Shown: positions 18,424 to 27,300 of the stretch, in pieces
Layout: every line of letters begins with the position of its first letter
Numbering within the stretch: the stretch's first letter is position 1
Made by a program: the position numbers and the translations under genes
Notes under the pieces: generated by a model
Database searches by the model: none
Told to the model about the DNA's origin: nothing
What the model saw: the letters and a program-made list of their open reading frames with translations, nothing else
Origin: Bacillota bacterium
Lineage (GTDB): Bacteria; Bacillota; DTU030; DUMP01
DNA length: 51,942 bases
Direction: 5' to 3'
Assembly (NCBI GenBank): GCA_012837285.1
Contig: DURJ01000153.1
Span: 1-51,942, forward strand

Positions 18424-21081
18424 TCAAGTATTATTACCCATTATATCAAGCGGGCGCCGTTCTGTCCACCGAAAGGCCCATACCAGGCCCTGCCCTAACA
18501 AACCCAAACCAGCCACCAATACTACCAGTCCCCATTCTTCCACGGTCAACGGAACCGTAGCAAACACCTGGCGCAAGACCGGATGGTACAAAACAGCCAA
18601 CTGCAAACCAAAAGATACCGCCGCTGCCAACAGTAAATAAGGGTTGCCTAATAAACCCACTTCAAAAACGGACCGACTCTCGCTTCTACACTCCAACACA
18701 TGAAACAGTTGCTGCATTACCAGCACCGTAAAAGCCAAGGTACGGGCTAAAGCCAAATCACCGCTTGTGAGGCCGAGAATAAACACTGCTACCGTGAGCA
18801 ACCCCATGATCAATCCCCGCCCGATTATTTTCCTGGCTAATCCGCGGGAGAACACGCTTTCATTTTTCTTTCGTGGCCGGCGCTCCATAATGTCTTGAGC
18901 CGGTGGCTCAAAGCCCAGAGCCAGCGCCGGTAAGCCGTCCGTAAGTAAATTAACCCATAAGATTTGAATCGGCAACAAAGGTAACGGTAACCCTAGCAAG
19001 GCGGCCACGAACATGGTTACTACTTCACCGGTGTTACTGGATAAGAGATAGCGGATAAACTTTCTAATGTTATCGTAAATGGCTCGCCCTTCTTCCACCG
19101 CAGCGACAATAGTCGTAAAATTATCGTCTTCAATAACCATGGCCGCCGTTTCACGGGCCACATCAGTGCCGGTGCACCCCATAGCTATACCGATGTCCGC
19201 TTCTTTCATGGCCGGTGCATCGTTAATACCGTCGCCAGTCATGGCCACTACTTCTCCCCGTCGTTTGAGGGCACGAACAATACGAAACTTGTGGCGCGGG
19301 CTGACCCGAGCATAGATATTGATAGTTCGAGATCGGTCTTCTAATTCCAGCTGGCTCCAACTATCCAAGTCGGCGCCGGTGGCAACCCCGCCTTGCCAAG
19401 ATAAGCCCAGCTCTTTGGCCACAGCTACGGCGGTACTCCGGTGATCCCCGGTAATCATTATAGTACGTATCCCGGCTCGCTGACAACGAGCAATGGCTTC
19501 TTTCACTCCCGGTCGGGGCGGATCATTCAATCCTACCAGCCCGACCAGGGTCAATTCCTTTTCCAATTCCGGGCTTGGGCGCCCACTAAAACCAGGCAGA
19601 TCCCGATAAGCAACAGCCAGTACTCGGAGCGCCCGGGAAGCCATATTCTCGTTTTCTGTGAGCCATCTTTCCTTGACTTCAGCCCGCAAGGGCTGAACGC
19701 TTTTGGGGCCATTATAGACTGAGCAGCAACGATCCAACACGATATCAGGCGCCCCTTTAACCACTAACCGGATACCGCCGTCAAAGCGGTGCAGCGTGCT
19801 CATGCGCTTACGTTCAGAATCAAACGGTACTTCCCCTAGGCGGGGGTAAGTTTGCTCCAAAAACCCGCGCACCAAGCCCGCCTCCGCTGCCTTCACCGCC
19901 AACGCCGCCTCAGTCGGGTCACCTTCGGCTGTCCAAATTCTATCCTCTGAGCCCCGGCGACGTCGCCATAGATCTAGAACTTCAATGTCTCGTCGTTTGA
20001 GGGAAGCATCGTTACACAAAGCGGCTAGAGTTAGCAGCAAACGGTGATCTTGAGCCCGGATTTCACGCACTGTCATCTTGTTTTCGGTTATGGTGCCGGT
20101 CTTATCGGCGCATATTACCGACGCACAGCCCAAAGTCTCCACTGCCGGCAAAACACGGATTATGGCTTGTCGCTTAGCCATACGTTGTACGCCTACCGCC
20201 AGAGACAGAGTAACCACTGCCGGCAGTCCTTCCGGAATAGCGGCCACGGCCAGACTGATCCCAGCCATGATAAGCTCCAAAGCGGATCCTCCACGCTTCA
20301 GTCCCAAGGCGACCACGGCGGCACACACGGCCAAACAGGCGCCCACCAGTACTTGCCCCAGATGGTGTAACCGTCGCTGCAATGGAGTTTGCTCCTCTTT
20401 GCGCCGACCTAAAAGACGCGCTATTTGGCCGGTTTCTGTTTTTACACCGGTAGCCACCACTATGGCTTCGGCTTTTCCCCGAGTAGCCAAAGATCCAGCA
20501 AATACCATGTTGCGGCGTTCAGCCAGCCCAGTCTCTACAGGCAAAACAGATACGTTCTTACTAACCGGTGTCGATTCTCCGGTAAGCGACGACTCGTCAC
20601 ATTGCAGACCCCAACACTTCACCAGGCGGGCATCGGCAGGAACTCTGTCCCCGGCAGTTAGAATCACTAGATCGCCGGGTACCACCTCTGCCGCCGGCCG
20701 TTCGGCTGCTAAGACTCCTCTTCGAACCCTAGCTTTGGGAGTACTTAACTGGTTCAGGGCCGCCAACGAGCGTTCCGTTCGGTACTCCTGAACAAATCCG
20801 AGCAGAGCGTTTAGTATTACAATGGCAACAATGGCTAAAGCATCGCTCCATTCCGTAAGCAAAGCTGATAAAATCGCAGCCACCAATAGGACTCGAACCA
20901 TAAAATCGTGGAACTGATCTTGAAGCACTTCGAAGGCGGTCTTAGGTCCCTGAGTCGGAACAGTGTTCGGGCCAAAGTCGAACAGACGAGCCTTGGCCTG
21001 GACAGGGTCTAAACCTGTGGTGGCATTGGTTCTAAGTGCAGTCAGAAGCTCATTTAACGATAGGGCATGCCAAGGTTGCAA
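18424..21081 (-). CDS. Calcium-transporting P-type ATPase (SERCA-like, PacL/YloB)
   Basis: P2A-type pump exporting Ca2+ at the expense of ATP. Motifs include TGES (167-170, actuator), phosphorylated Asp in DKTGT (D326), and MTGDGINDAPAMK. Calcium-site residues match SERCA: IPEGLPAVVTLSLAVG in helix 4, SNTGEVVTMF in helix 5 and NLLTDGLPALALG in helix 6. The 885 residues are full length with about ten membrane helices. The start is TTG 21081, eight bases after AAGGAGG. It lies divergently from rqcH, matching yloA-yloB in Bacillus, where the pair is co-oriented, so the rqcH gene is inverted relative to that order. Confidence 0.94.
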   Translation of the reverse strand: MQPWHALSLNELLTALRTNATTGLDPVQAKARLFDFGPNTVPTQGPKTAFEVLQDQFHDFMVRVLLVAAILSALLTEWSDALAIVAIVILNALLGFVQEYRTERSLAALNQLSTPKARVRRGVLAAERPAAEVVPGDLVILTAGDRVPADARLVKCWGLQCDESSLTGESTPVSKNVSVLPVETGLAERRNMVFAGSLATRGKAEAIVVATGVKTETGQIARLLGRRKEEQTPLQRRLHHLGQVLVGACLAVCAAVVALGLKRGGSALELIMAGISLAVAAIPEGLPAVVTLSLAVGVQRMAKRQAIIRVLPAVETLGCASVICADKTGTITENKMTVREIRAQDHRLLLTLAALCNDASLKRRDIEVLDLWRRRRGSEDRIWTAEGDPTEAALAVKAAEAGLVRGFLEQTYPRLGEVPFDSERKRMSTLHRFDGGIRLVVKGAPDIVLDRCCSVYNGPKSVQPLRAEVKERWLTENENMASRALRVLAVAYRDLPGFSGRPSPELEKELTLVGLVGLNDPPRPGVKEAIARCQRAGIRTIMITGDHRSTAVAVAKELGLSWQGGVATGADLDSWSQLELEDRSRTINIYARVSPRHKFRIVRALKRRGEVVAMTGDGINDAPAMKEADIGIAMGCTGTDVARETAAMVIEDDNFTTIVAAVEEGRAIYDNIRKFIRYLLSSNTGEVVTMFVAALLGLPLPLLPIQILWVNLLTDGLPALALGFEPPAQDIMERRPRKKNESVFSRGLARKIIGRGLIMGLLTVAVFILGLTSGDLALARTLAFTVLVMQQLFHVLECRSESRSVFEVGLLGNPYLLLAAAVSFGLQLAVLYHPVLRQVFATVPLTVEEWGLVVLVAGLGLLGQGLVWAFRWTERRPLDIMGNNT

Positions 21082-21142
21082 AGCGCTGGCCTCCTTTTCT
21101 GGTTCCGAGCTTCAGGTACTGGAATTACTAAAGAATCCCTAT

Positions 21143-21201
21143 GCCCACAGGAGGAAAAACATGCCCCGGGAGCACGTCCTCAATTGACCCTCTCTGTGGG
21201 C
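21143..21201. repeat. Inverted repeat in the ATPase-rqcH intergenic region
   Basis: GCCCACAG (21143-21150) is repeated in reverse as CTGTGGGC (21194-21201), with 43 bases between. The right arm lies in the spacer of the rqcH promoter. It could be a regulator binding pair or part of an RNA fold; no family is recognised. Confidence 0.4.
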
Positions 21202-21212
21202 GGAGGTATACT
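21184..21212 (+). promoter_or_regulatory. Sigma-A type promoter for rqcH
   Basis: TTGACC (21184-21189), a 17-base spacer and TATACT (21207-21212) match the housekeeping consensus well. Transcription would start about 25 bases before the rqcH ATG. Confidence 0.72.
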
Positions 21213-21243
21213 GAAAAGGAAACTGGTGTAAAGGATGATCAGC

Positions 21244-23010
21244 ATGGCTTTCGATTCTATTGCCTTAACAGCCCTAATGGCTGAGTTGGAAACCTTGGTC
21301 GGGGCACGCGTGTCGCGGATCCAGCAGCCTAGTCAGTTGGAAACGGTCTTTACTATGCGAGGCTCAAACGGTAACAAGCGCTTGCTCATCTCAGCTCATC
21401 CGGAGAGGGCACGAAGCCACCTGACTACTGCTTCCTACACCAATCCGTCCCAGCCACCGGGATTCTGTATGTACTTGCGCCGCCATCTGGAGGGCTCGCG
21501 GCTGGAACGTATTACCCGACCCGAAAGTGAGCGCATCGTATACTTGCACTTTGCCGCGCGGGATGAGCTCGGAGACGAACGACCATTGCTTCTTATTGTG
21601 GAAGCCATGGGCCGACACAGCAATATTATCGTGGTGAACCAAAAACAGAATATAATCCTCAACGCTATTAAATCCATTTCCGCTGCTATTAGCCGCTACC
21701 GCCAGGTCCTGCCTGGGCTACCGTATAAGAGCCCACCGCCGCAGAACAAACTGCACCTATCTTCTCTCACCGAACTTGAATTCTACTTGGAGCTCCGCCA
21801 ACGAGGCCGACGCCCGGCTCAGGCATTGCTGGCAACCATCGCCGGCCTTAGTCCGCTCTGGGCTGAAGAGCTAGTAGTCCGCTCCGGCCTGGAGGATACC
21901 CTCAACATAAAGTCCGCCACCCAAACAGAACTTAGACCGTTGTGGCGAGAAGTAGGCACCCTGAGGGAATCGCTTTGGCGGGCCGAGTTTAAGCCCACTG
22001 TTTACTTAGAACCAGAAGGTCGAGCCGTGTCCGTGGCCCCTCTGCCCTTGGTACGTTATGCCCGCTTGTCGGTTAAGAGTTTTCCCACCATGAGCGCTGC
22101 CTTAGACTATTACTTTCAGGCCAAAGAAAGGGAAGTGCAGTTCTCGGCCCTGCAGCAAAGCTTGCTGACCAAACTGCGTCACCAAATAGAACGGGTCGAA
22201 AAGAAGCTCGCCCTTCATTTTGAGGCTATCCAAAACGCTAAAAAGGCTGACCGGTATCGAAAGTTTGGAGAACTGCTTCTGGCCTATGCTTATCAGCTAA
22301 CCAGTGCCGGCCTCACGGAAGTGCAGCTCCCAGATTGGACCGAGGCCGGAACGCAAGTTGTGGTTCCTCTTGATCCAGCATTGACTCCGGTGGAGAATGC
22401 TCAGCGCTACTTTGCCCGCTACAACAAAGCTAAGAAAACCCTGACGGCGGCCCAGCATCAGAAACAGCAGGACCAAGCGGACTTGTCTTATTTTGAGAGC
22501 GTGTTACTGGCTGTAGAAGAAGCTGATAGCCTGCCAGAGCTGGAGGAAATAAAGGCCGAACTTACAACAGAAGGCTACATTAAGAAAGAAGCAACATCCC
22601 GTCTGCACAAAGATAAGGTGAGTCCAGACAGCAAGCCTCTTTCTTTTGCTATCGATGGTTATGCTGTTTTTGTCGGTAAGAACAACCGGCAAAACGATTA
22701 TCTAACGTTGCGGCTAGCTCAAAACGACGACATCTGGCTTCACACTCAAAACATTCCTGGCTCCCATGTTATTATCCGGTGTCCGGACGGCCAACTGCCG
22801 CCCCAAGACGTTTTGCTACAGGCAGCCCATCTGGCTGCCTATTACAGCCGGGCTCGCGCCTCGTCCAATGTTCCAGTGGACTATACCAGATGCCGCCAGG
22901 TGAAAAAGCCCCGGGGTGCCCGGCCCGGTTTCGTTACCTATAGCCAGCAACAGACTGTCTACGTTACACCGGACCCGAGCACGATTAAAGCCCTCAAAGG
23001 CCGGCCTTGA
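21244..23010 (+). CDS. rqcH: Ribosome-associated quality-control protein RqcH
   Basis: NFACT-family protein that binds obstructed 50S subunits and recruits Ala-tRNA to add C-terminal alanine tails, marking stalled peptides for degradation. The NFACT-N domain has SAHPERARSHLT, FCMYLRRHLEG and EAMGRHSNIIVVN; a helical coiled coil follows (~280-430); the NFACT-R domain has DDIWLHTQNIPGSHVII. Motif residues required for alanine tailing in B. subtilis RqcH (Asp97-Arg98) align here with Glu96-Arg97. The start used is ATG 21244, eight bases after AGGA, rather than ATG 21235, which sits against that site; the length is 588 residues. Older annotations call this family fibronectin-binding protein. Confidence 0.94.
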   Translation: MAFDSIALTALMAELETLVGARVSRIQQPSQLETVFTMRGSNGNKRLLISAHPERARSHLTTASYTNPSQPPGFCMYLRRHLEGSRLERITRPESERIVYLHFAARDELGDERPLLLIVEAMGRHSNIIVVNQKQNIILNAIKSISAAISRYRQVLPGLPYKSPPPQNKLHLSSLTELEFYLELRQRGRRPAQALLATIAGLSPLWAEELVVRSGLEDTLNIKSATQTELRPLWREVGTLRESLWRAEFKPTVYLEPEGRAVSVAPLPLVRYARLSVKSFPTMSAALDYYFQAKEREVQFSALQQSLLTKLRHQIERVEKKLALHFEAIQNAKKADRYRKFGELLLAYAYQLTSAGLTEVQLPDWTEAGTQVVVPLDPALTPVENAQRYFARYNKAKKTLTAAQHQKQQDQADLSYFESVLLAVEEADSLPELEEIKAELTTEGYIKKEATSRLHKDKVSPDSKPLSFAIDGYAVFVGKNNRQNDYLTLRLAQNDDIWLHTQNIPGSHVIIRCPDGQLPPQDVLLQAAHLAAYYSRARASSNVPVDYTRCRQVKKPRGARPGFVTYSQQQTVYVTPDPSTIKALKGRP

Positions 23011-23023
23011 GGGCTTTAATCGT
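22981..23023. terminator. 17-bp hairpin spanning the rqcH stop codon
   Basis: Arms ACGATTAAAGCCCTCAA (22981-22997) and TTGAGGGCTTTAATCGT (23007-23023) are perfectly complementary, with a 9-base GC-rich loop. The rqcH TGA is inside the right arm. It separates convergent rqcH and uraA and probably ends transcription from both sides, although no good U-tract follows on the rqcH side. A smaller hairpin (GTTAG/CTAAC) follows at once. Confidence 0.6.
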
Positions 23024-23067
23024 GTTAGAACACTAACCGCTTTCCGCAGGTTTGCTATAACAGTGGA

Positions 23068-24321
23068 TTATGCGCTCTGGCGTTGTTCTGGCGGCAGGAT
23101 CAAGTTGAGAACAATCCCCACCATGGTAGCCAAAGGCATACCGCTCACGGTAAAATTGCCTACGCTGATCTCTGCCCCGCCAATGCCGATAACCAGAATA
23201 ACCGAGGCCAAGATAAGATTACGATTTTCAGCAAAATCCACCTGGCTTTCCACTAACATCCGTACCCCAGCCGCAGCGATGGTGCCAAAGAGCAAGATGG
23301 AAATTCCGCCCAACACCGACGGAGGGATTGTCTGAATAACCACACCTAGTTTCTGCACAAAGGACAGCACCACGGCAATAGCTGCCGCCCAGCCAATCAC
23401 CCAAACACTGTACACTTTGGTGATCGCCATCACCCCGATGTTTTCACCGTAAGTGGTATTAGGTGGACCACCGAAGAGAGCAGCCAACGAGGTGGCTAAG
23501 CCGTCGCCTAAGATAGAGCGGTGCAGCCCCGGATCCTTTCCCAGATCCCGTCCGACAATATTATTAGTTACCAACAGATGGCCGATATGCTCGGTAATAC
23601 TGACAACAGCCACCGGAGCAATCAACAATGCCGCCGGCAGAGAGAACTGAGGAGTAACAAAGGGCGGAACGGCAAACCAAGCCGCTTCTCTAACCGGTGT
23701 TAGGTCCACCAAACCTTGAGTAAAAGCACATACATAGCCGGAAACGATCCCGATCAAGATGGGAATTACGTTTAGAATTCCCTTAAAGTACATGTTAGCA
23801 ATAATAGCCATGGCCAAAGTAAACAAGGCCGTCCATACGCCCGGTGAACTTAGAAAGTGCACCGTCTCCCCAGGCGGAGGTAACAAGCCGGCCATTTCCA
23901 CTGCGGTCCGCGCCAGACCCAAGCCAATTACAATAACCACCGAACCGACCACTGCCGGCGGTAGTAAACGATCTATCCAAACAGTACCGATTCGATATAT
24001 CAAACCGGCTACCACCACATACAACAGTCCGGCCATAACACAGCCAAACAAAGCTGCCGGCAAGCCCCAGTTCCTAATAGCCACCTGAATAGGGACAATA
24101 AACGCGAAGGAAGAGCCCAGGTAAGCCGGGATTTTAGCTTTGGTGCAAATAATGTAAGTAAAAGTCCCCAGTCCGCTGCCCAGCAAAGCCAAAGAAGGAT
24201 CCATGCCCGTTAGAATAGGTACTAAGATAGTGGCGCCAAACATGGCAAACAAGTGCTGAATACTAAGAGGTATTGTCTCCCACAACGGTAGCCTTTCGTG
24301 AACATCGATGATTGGCCGCAA
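23068..24321 (-). CDS. uraA: Uracil permease (nucleobase:cation symporter-2 family)
   Basis: Membrane symporter importing uracil, comparable to UraA/PyrP. The 417 residues have about 12-14 hydrophobic segments. Family features include QHLFAMFGATILVP, the substrate-region TYGENIGVMAITKVYS and FGGPPNTTYGENIG. The start is TTG 24321, preceded by AGGAAGGA. A PyrR-type attenuator lies between pyrR and this gene, so uptake should fall when UMP or UTP is abundant. No pyrimidine biosynthesis genes follow, unlike the Bacillus pyr operon. Confidence 0.93.
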   Translation of the reverse strand: MRPIIDVHERLPLWETIPLSIQHLFAMFGATILVPILTGMDPSLALLGSGLGTFTYIICTKAKIPAYLGSSFAFIVPIQVAIRNWGLPAALFGCVMAGLLYVVVAGLIYRIGTVWIDRLLPPAVVGSVVIVIGLGLARTAVEMAGLLPPPGETVHFLSSPGVWTALFTLAMAIIANMYFKGILNVIPILIGIVSGYVCAFTQGLVDLTPVREAAWFAVPPFVTPQFSLPAALLIAPVAVVSITEHIGHLLVTNNIVGRDLGKDPGLHRSILGDGLATSLAALFGGPPNTTYGENIGVMAITKVYSVWVIGWAAAIAVVLSFVQKLGVVIQTIPPSVLGGISILLFGTIAAAGVRMLVESQVDFAENRNLILASVILVIGIGGAEISVGNFTVSGMPLATMVGIVLNLILPPEQRQSA

Positions 24322-24365
24322 AAAGCATCCTTCCTTTCACTAATATCATACCCATATATATAAGA

Positions 24366-24434
24366 CCCTCCTCGCCGGCTCCAAACCGGTAAGGAGGGCA
24401 TTCCCTCTTCCCTTACCGGCCACACAGGACCGAC
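24366..24434 (-). promoter_or_regulatory. PyrR-dependent attenuator in front of uraA
   Basis: On the transcribed strand a PyrR-loop-like segment, GGTCCTGTGTGGCCGGTAAG, occupies about 24412-24431 within 24411-24434. Its 3' end, CCGGTAAGG, can instead pair with CCTTACCGG (antiterminator, 24386-24419). That downstream arm also belongs to a terminator made of CCCTCCT and AGGAGGG with inner CCGG/CCGG (24366-24398), followed by a U-rich TCTTATATATAT. PyrR with UMP would stabilise the loop and so favour termination. The binding consensus is known for the family; the folds were assigned by eye. Confidence 0.75.
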
Positions 24435-24445
24435 TTAAAGGGACG

Positions 24446-25006
<561 letters not shown>

Positions 25007-25015
25007 TTATTACCA

Positions 25016-25079
25016 AAGCCTTTCCTGCGGCCGCAGGAAAGGCTTCCCTCCGTTCCTTACCAGCCTCACGGGACCAGTC
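25016..25079 (-). promoter_or_regulatory. PyrR-binding loop and terminator in the pyrR leader
   Basis: The transcribed strand has ACTGGTCCCGTGAGGCTGG (within 25055-25079), matching the ARUCCNGNGAGGYU core of PyrR-binding loops. Downstream, 25016-25045 is a perfect 30-base palindrome with arms AAGCCTTTCCTGCGG and CCGCAGGAAAGGCTT, the likely terminator; its U-tract is poor (TTTGGTAATAATT). The 5' segment TAAGGAACGGAGGG between the two is a candidate antiterminator strand. This places pyrR under feedback by its own product. Confidence 0.78.
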
Positions 25080-25104
25080 TTAAGGCTTACCTGTTATGTA
25101 CATA

Positions 25105-25134
25105 AGTCTACCATAAAACAAACAGTACCGTCAA
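25105..25134 (-). promoter_or_regulatory. Sigma-A type promoter for the pyrR leader
   Basis: TTGACG (25129-25134) and TAGACT (25105-25110) are separated by 18 bases. The start would lie about 20 bases before the PyrR loop. The upstream rest of this gap (25135-25208) holds only a weak GGCAG/CTGCC stem after rluD. Confidence 0.55.
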
Positions 25135-25208
25135 GATTTACCAGCTATAGAGGCCGACTTACATGCCCAGGCAGTGGTACCAGGAACTGCCTATTGCAGA
25201 CAGGTCTT

Positions 25209-26150
25209 TCATTTGCCTCTTAACCGGCTCAGTACCGCCATCAAGTCTTCCGGTAGCGGACTGGAGAACCCCAGCTCCTCCCCTGTTACCGGATGGAGAA
25301 AGCTTAGCTTAGCAGCATGGAGAAACTGACGTTTAAGACCCAGGTTTCCTTGGCGCCGCCCATAGAGAGGATCGCCCACTACAGGGTGACCCACAAAGGC
25401 TAGGTGTACCCGAATCTGGTGGGTACGCCCGGTATCTAAGGTGGCCTTAAGGTAACTGTAGTTTTCTAATCGTTCTAACACGGTAAAATAGGTTCGGGCC
25501 GATCGCCCGCTTGGTACTACCGCCATTTTGAGTCGCATCTTAGGGTGACGCCCGATAGGAGCATCTACTGTGCTTTGGTCCGGTTTCATCCAGCCGTGGG
25601 CTAAACAAAGATAGCTCCGTTTTACTGTGCGCTCTTTCAGTGCCAATGTCAGCCCCTGATGGGCAGCTTCTGTTTTTGCCACAACCAACAAACCCGAGGT
25701 GTCTTTATCTAAGCGGTGAACGATCCCCGGGCGCAGCTTGCCGCCAATATCAGCCAGTTTGTCACCACAATGAGCCAGTAGAGCATTCACTACGGTACCT
25801 CTGCGGTGGCCCGGCGCAGGATGAACTACCAGGCCGGCCGGCTTGTCGATGACTAACAGATACTGGTCCTCATAAATGACGGTCAGCGGCCTATCCTCCG
25901 CCACTACTGCCAGCGGCTCCGGGGGCGGCACCTTAACGATAATTTGTTCGCCTCCAGAAACACGTAAGCTGGCTTTGGGAGCTTTGCCCTGAACCTGTAC
26001 TCGCCCCATCTGAATTAGATGCTGCAGCCGCGACCGACTGAGCTCCGGGCCCAACGCTGCGGCCAAAAAAACATCTAACCGCTGCCCGCTCTGATTAGGC
26101 TCCACTTTGAGATGGTACTCCCTAGGACCTAGGTTTTGGTTCGTGGTCAC
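25209..26150 (-). CDS. rluD: Pseudouridine synthase, RluD family
   Basis: Isomerises specific uridines in 23S rRNA to pseudouridine. An N-terminal S4 RNA-binding domain (residues ~15-75, with SRSRLQHLIQMGRVQVQG) precedes the catalytic domain. The catalytic aspartate lies in GIVHRLDKDTSGLLVVAK, with YEDQYLLVIDKPAG before and GRTHQIRVHLAFVGHPVVGD after. The 313 residues are typical; it matches B. subtilis YlyB by position. The GTG start overlaps the lspA stop as GTGA. The exact uridine targets cannot be read from the sequence. Confidence 0.93.
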   Translation of the reverse strand: MTTNQNLGPREYHLKVEPNQSGQRLDVFLAAALGPELSRSRLQHLIQMGRVQVQGKAPKASLRVSGGEQIIVKVPPPEPLAVVAEDRPLTVIYEDQYLLVIDKPAGLVVHPAPGHRRGTVVNALLAHCGDKLADIGGKLRPGIVHRLDKDTSGLLVVAKTEAAHQGLTLALKERTVKRSYLCLAHGWMKPDQSTVDAPIGRHPKMRLKMAVVPSGRSARTYFTVLERLENYSYLKATLDTGRTHQIRVHLAFVGHPVVGDPLYGRRQGNLGLKRQFLHAAKLSFLHPVTGEELGFSSPLPEDLMAVLSRLRGK

Positions 26151-26593
26151 AGCAGTTTGCCCTCCGATTGAAGCAAGTACAGAAACAGCAGGCCTACACC
26201 GGTGACAATAGCCGTGTCAGCGACGTTGAACACCGGAAACACGCGAAAATCAAGAAAATCAACCACATAGCCAAAACGTAATCGATCAACTAGGTTACCA
26301 ACGGCTCCCCCCAAAACCAAGATCATGGCCCAACGAAGTAACACCATGTGGGGTTCCAGACGACCGGCATAAAGCAAGATGGCCACCACCACCACAGCAG
26401 TCACTGCCACCAACAGACCGGTTTGATGCTTGAGCAGGCCAAAAGCCGCCCCAGGGTTCTGTACATAGGAGAAGTGAAATACCCCGGACCAAATAGGCCA
26501 ACTCTGACCCGGCAAAAGGAAATACCTGATCAAGGCCTTAGTTAATTGGTCTAGAGCCACAATAATACCGGCACCGATGAAGATTTGGGTCAA
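26147..26593 (-). CDS. lspA: Lipoprotein signal peptidase (SPase II)
   Basis: Aspartyl membrane protease that removes signal peptides from lipidated prolipoproteins. Four membrane helices and the family motifs are visible: DQLTK, QNPGAAFG, GGAVGNLVDRLRFGYVVDF and FNVADTAIVTG; the last two supply the catalytic Asp pair. Its length of 148 residues is normal. The start is TTG 26593, shortly after GGGGGAG. It is coupled to rluD by overlap, the conserved lspA-rluD pair. Confidence 0.95.
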   Translation of the reverse strand: MTQIFIGAGIIVALDQLTKALIRYFLLPGQSWPIWSGVFHFSYVQNPGAAFGLLKHQTGLLVAVTAVVVVAILLYAGRLEPHMVLLRWAMILVLGGAVGNLVDRLRFGYVVDFLDFRVFPVFNVADTAIVTGVGLLFLYLLQSEGKLL

Positions 26594-26626
26594 TTGTTCT
26601 CCCCCTTACCGTTCTCCTCTCGCTCA

Positions 26627-27295
26627 TTAGCTAAGCCGAGATTTCTTTCCCGGTCGTGGTTTAGCCCGGCCGAAAGGCTCAGCTTTGTCCTCCATTACTA
26701 CTTCTTCCACATCTTCTACGGCTCCCCGATGCTCACTGGAATCAATATAGGTATCGCTATAGCTGTCCACTCCGCCTACATCCTGCGGGCCGGAAGCCGT
26801 ACCATAGCGCGCCACTGCCTGCCAGGCATCTTCTCCGTCAAAACCAGTGTAATCGGTATTGTCCAAAAAAGTGCGGCCAAACGGCTGTGCTAACACTTCT
26901 TCCTCCACCGGACGCTGAGTACCGTCCCAGTCTTGTGCTTCTTCTTTTTCCTGACAGCCAGAACATAGGGTAGCCCAGGGCAACACCTGCAACCGACCTG
27001 GGTCTATCTTGTTCTCACATTGATCGCAAATACCGTATGTTCCGCTCGCCAGTTTTCTTAGGGCCTGGTCCACTTGGGCTAACAACCGCCGGGTATTGTC
27101 CCACAATCCAATGTCTTTGCCCCGCTCAAACGTCTCCGATCCTACATCGGCTGGATGATTGTCGTAGAGAGACAGCTCTCCAATAACATCGCTTTGCCGT
27201 TCTTGAAGCCCACCTTGTTCAATTCTCCCGCTTAACTGCTTAAGTCGCTCTTTTTCCGCTTGTAGCCGGGTCTTAATCTCCTGGGTATTCTGCAT
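26627..27295 (-). CDS. yteA: TraR/DksA-type zinc-finger protein, YteA/YlyA family
   Basis: Member of the TraR/DksA zinc-finger group found in Firmicutes (B. subtilis YteA, YlyA). An N-terminal coiled-coil (residues ~1-35) precedes SLYDNHPADVGSETFERGKD, the family hallmark, and a zinc finger formed by CDQCENKI and LCSGC. The C-terminal third is acidic and less conserved, ending in a basic tail. YlyA in B. subtilis affects sigma-G-dependent transcription by binding RNA polymerase; a similar role here is inference from position between ileS and lspA. The 222 residues start at ATG 27295, five bases after the DUF5665 stop. Confidence 0.88.
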   Translation of the reverse strand: MQNTQEIKTRLQAEKERLKQLSGRIEQGGLQERQSDVIGELSLYDNHPADVGSETFERGKDIGLWDNTRRLLAQVDQALRKLASGTYGICDQCENKIDPGRLQVLPWATLCSGCQEKEEAQDWDGTQRPVEEEVLAQPFGRTFLDNTDYTGFDGEDAWQAVARYGTASGPQDVGGVDSYSDTYIDSSEHRGAVEDVEEVVMEDKAEPFGRAKPRPGKKSRLS

Positions 27296-27300
27296 CCTGA

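Noticed and set aside
20078-20791. 237-residue plus-strand ORF inside the calcium ATPase gene
   Set aside because: Low-complexity Ser/Arg/Pro-rich shadow frame; the opposite strand encodes the intact P-type ATPase.
25170-25191. GGCAG/CTGCC stem containing TGGTACCA, considered as a T-box or terminator
   Set aside because: It lacks the conserved GGGTGG context and any U-tract; probably only a weak stem after rluD.
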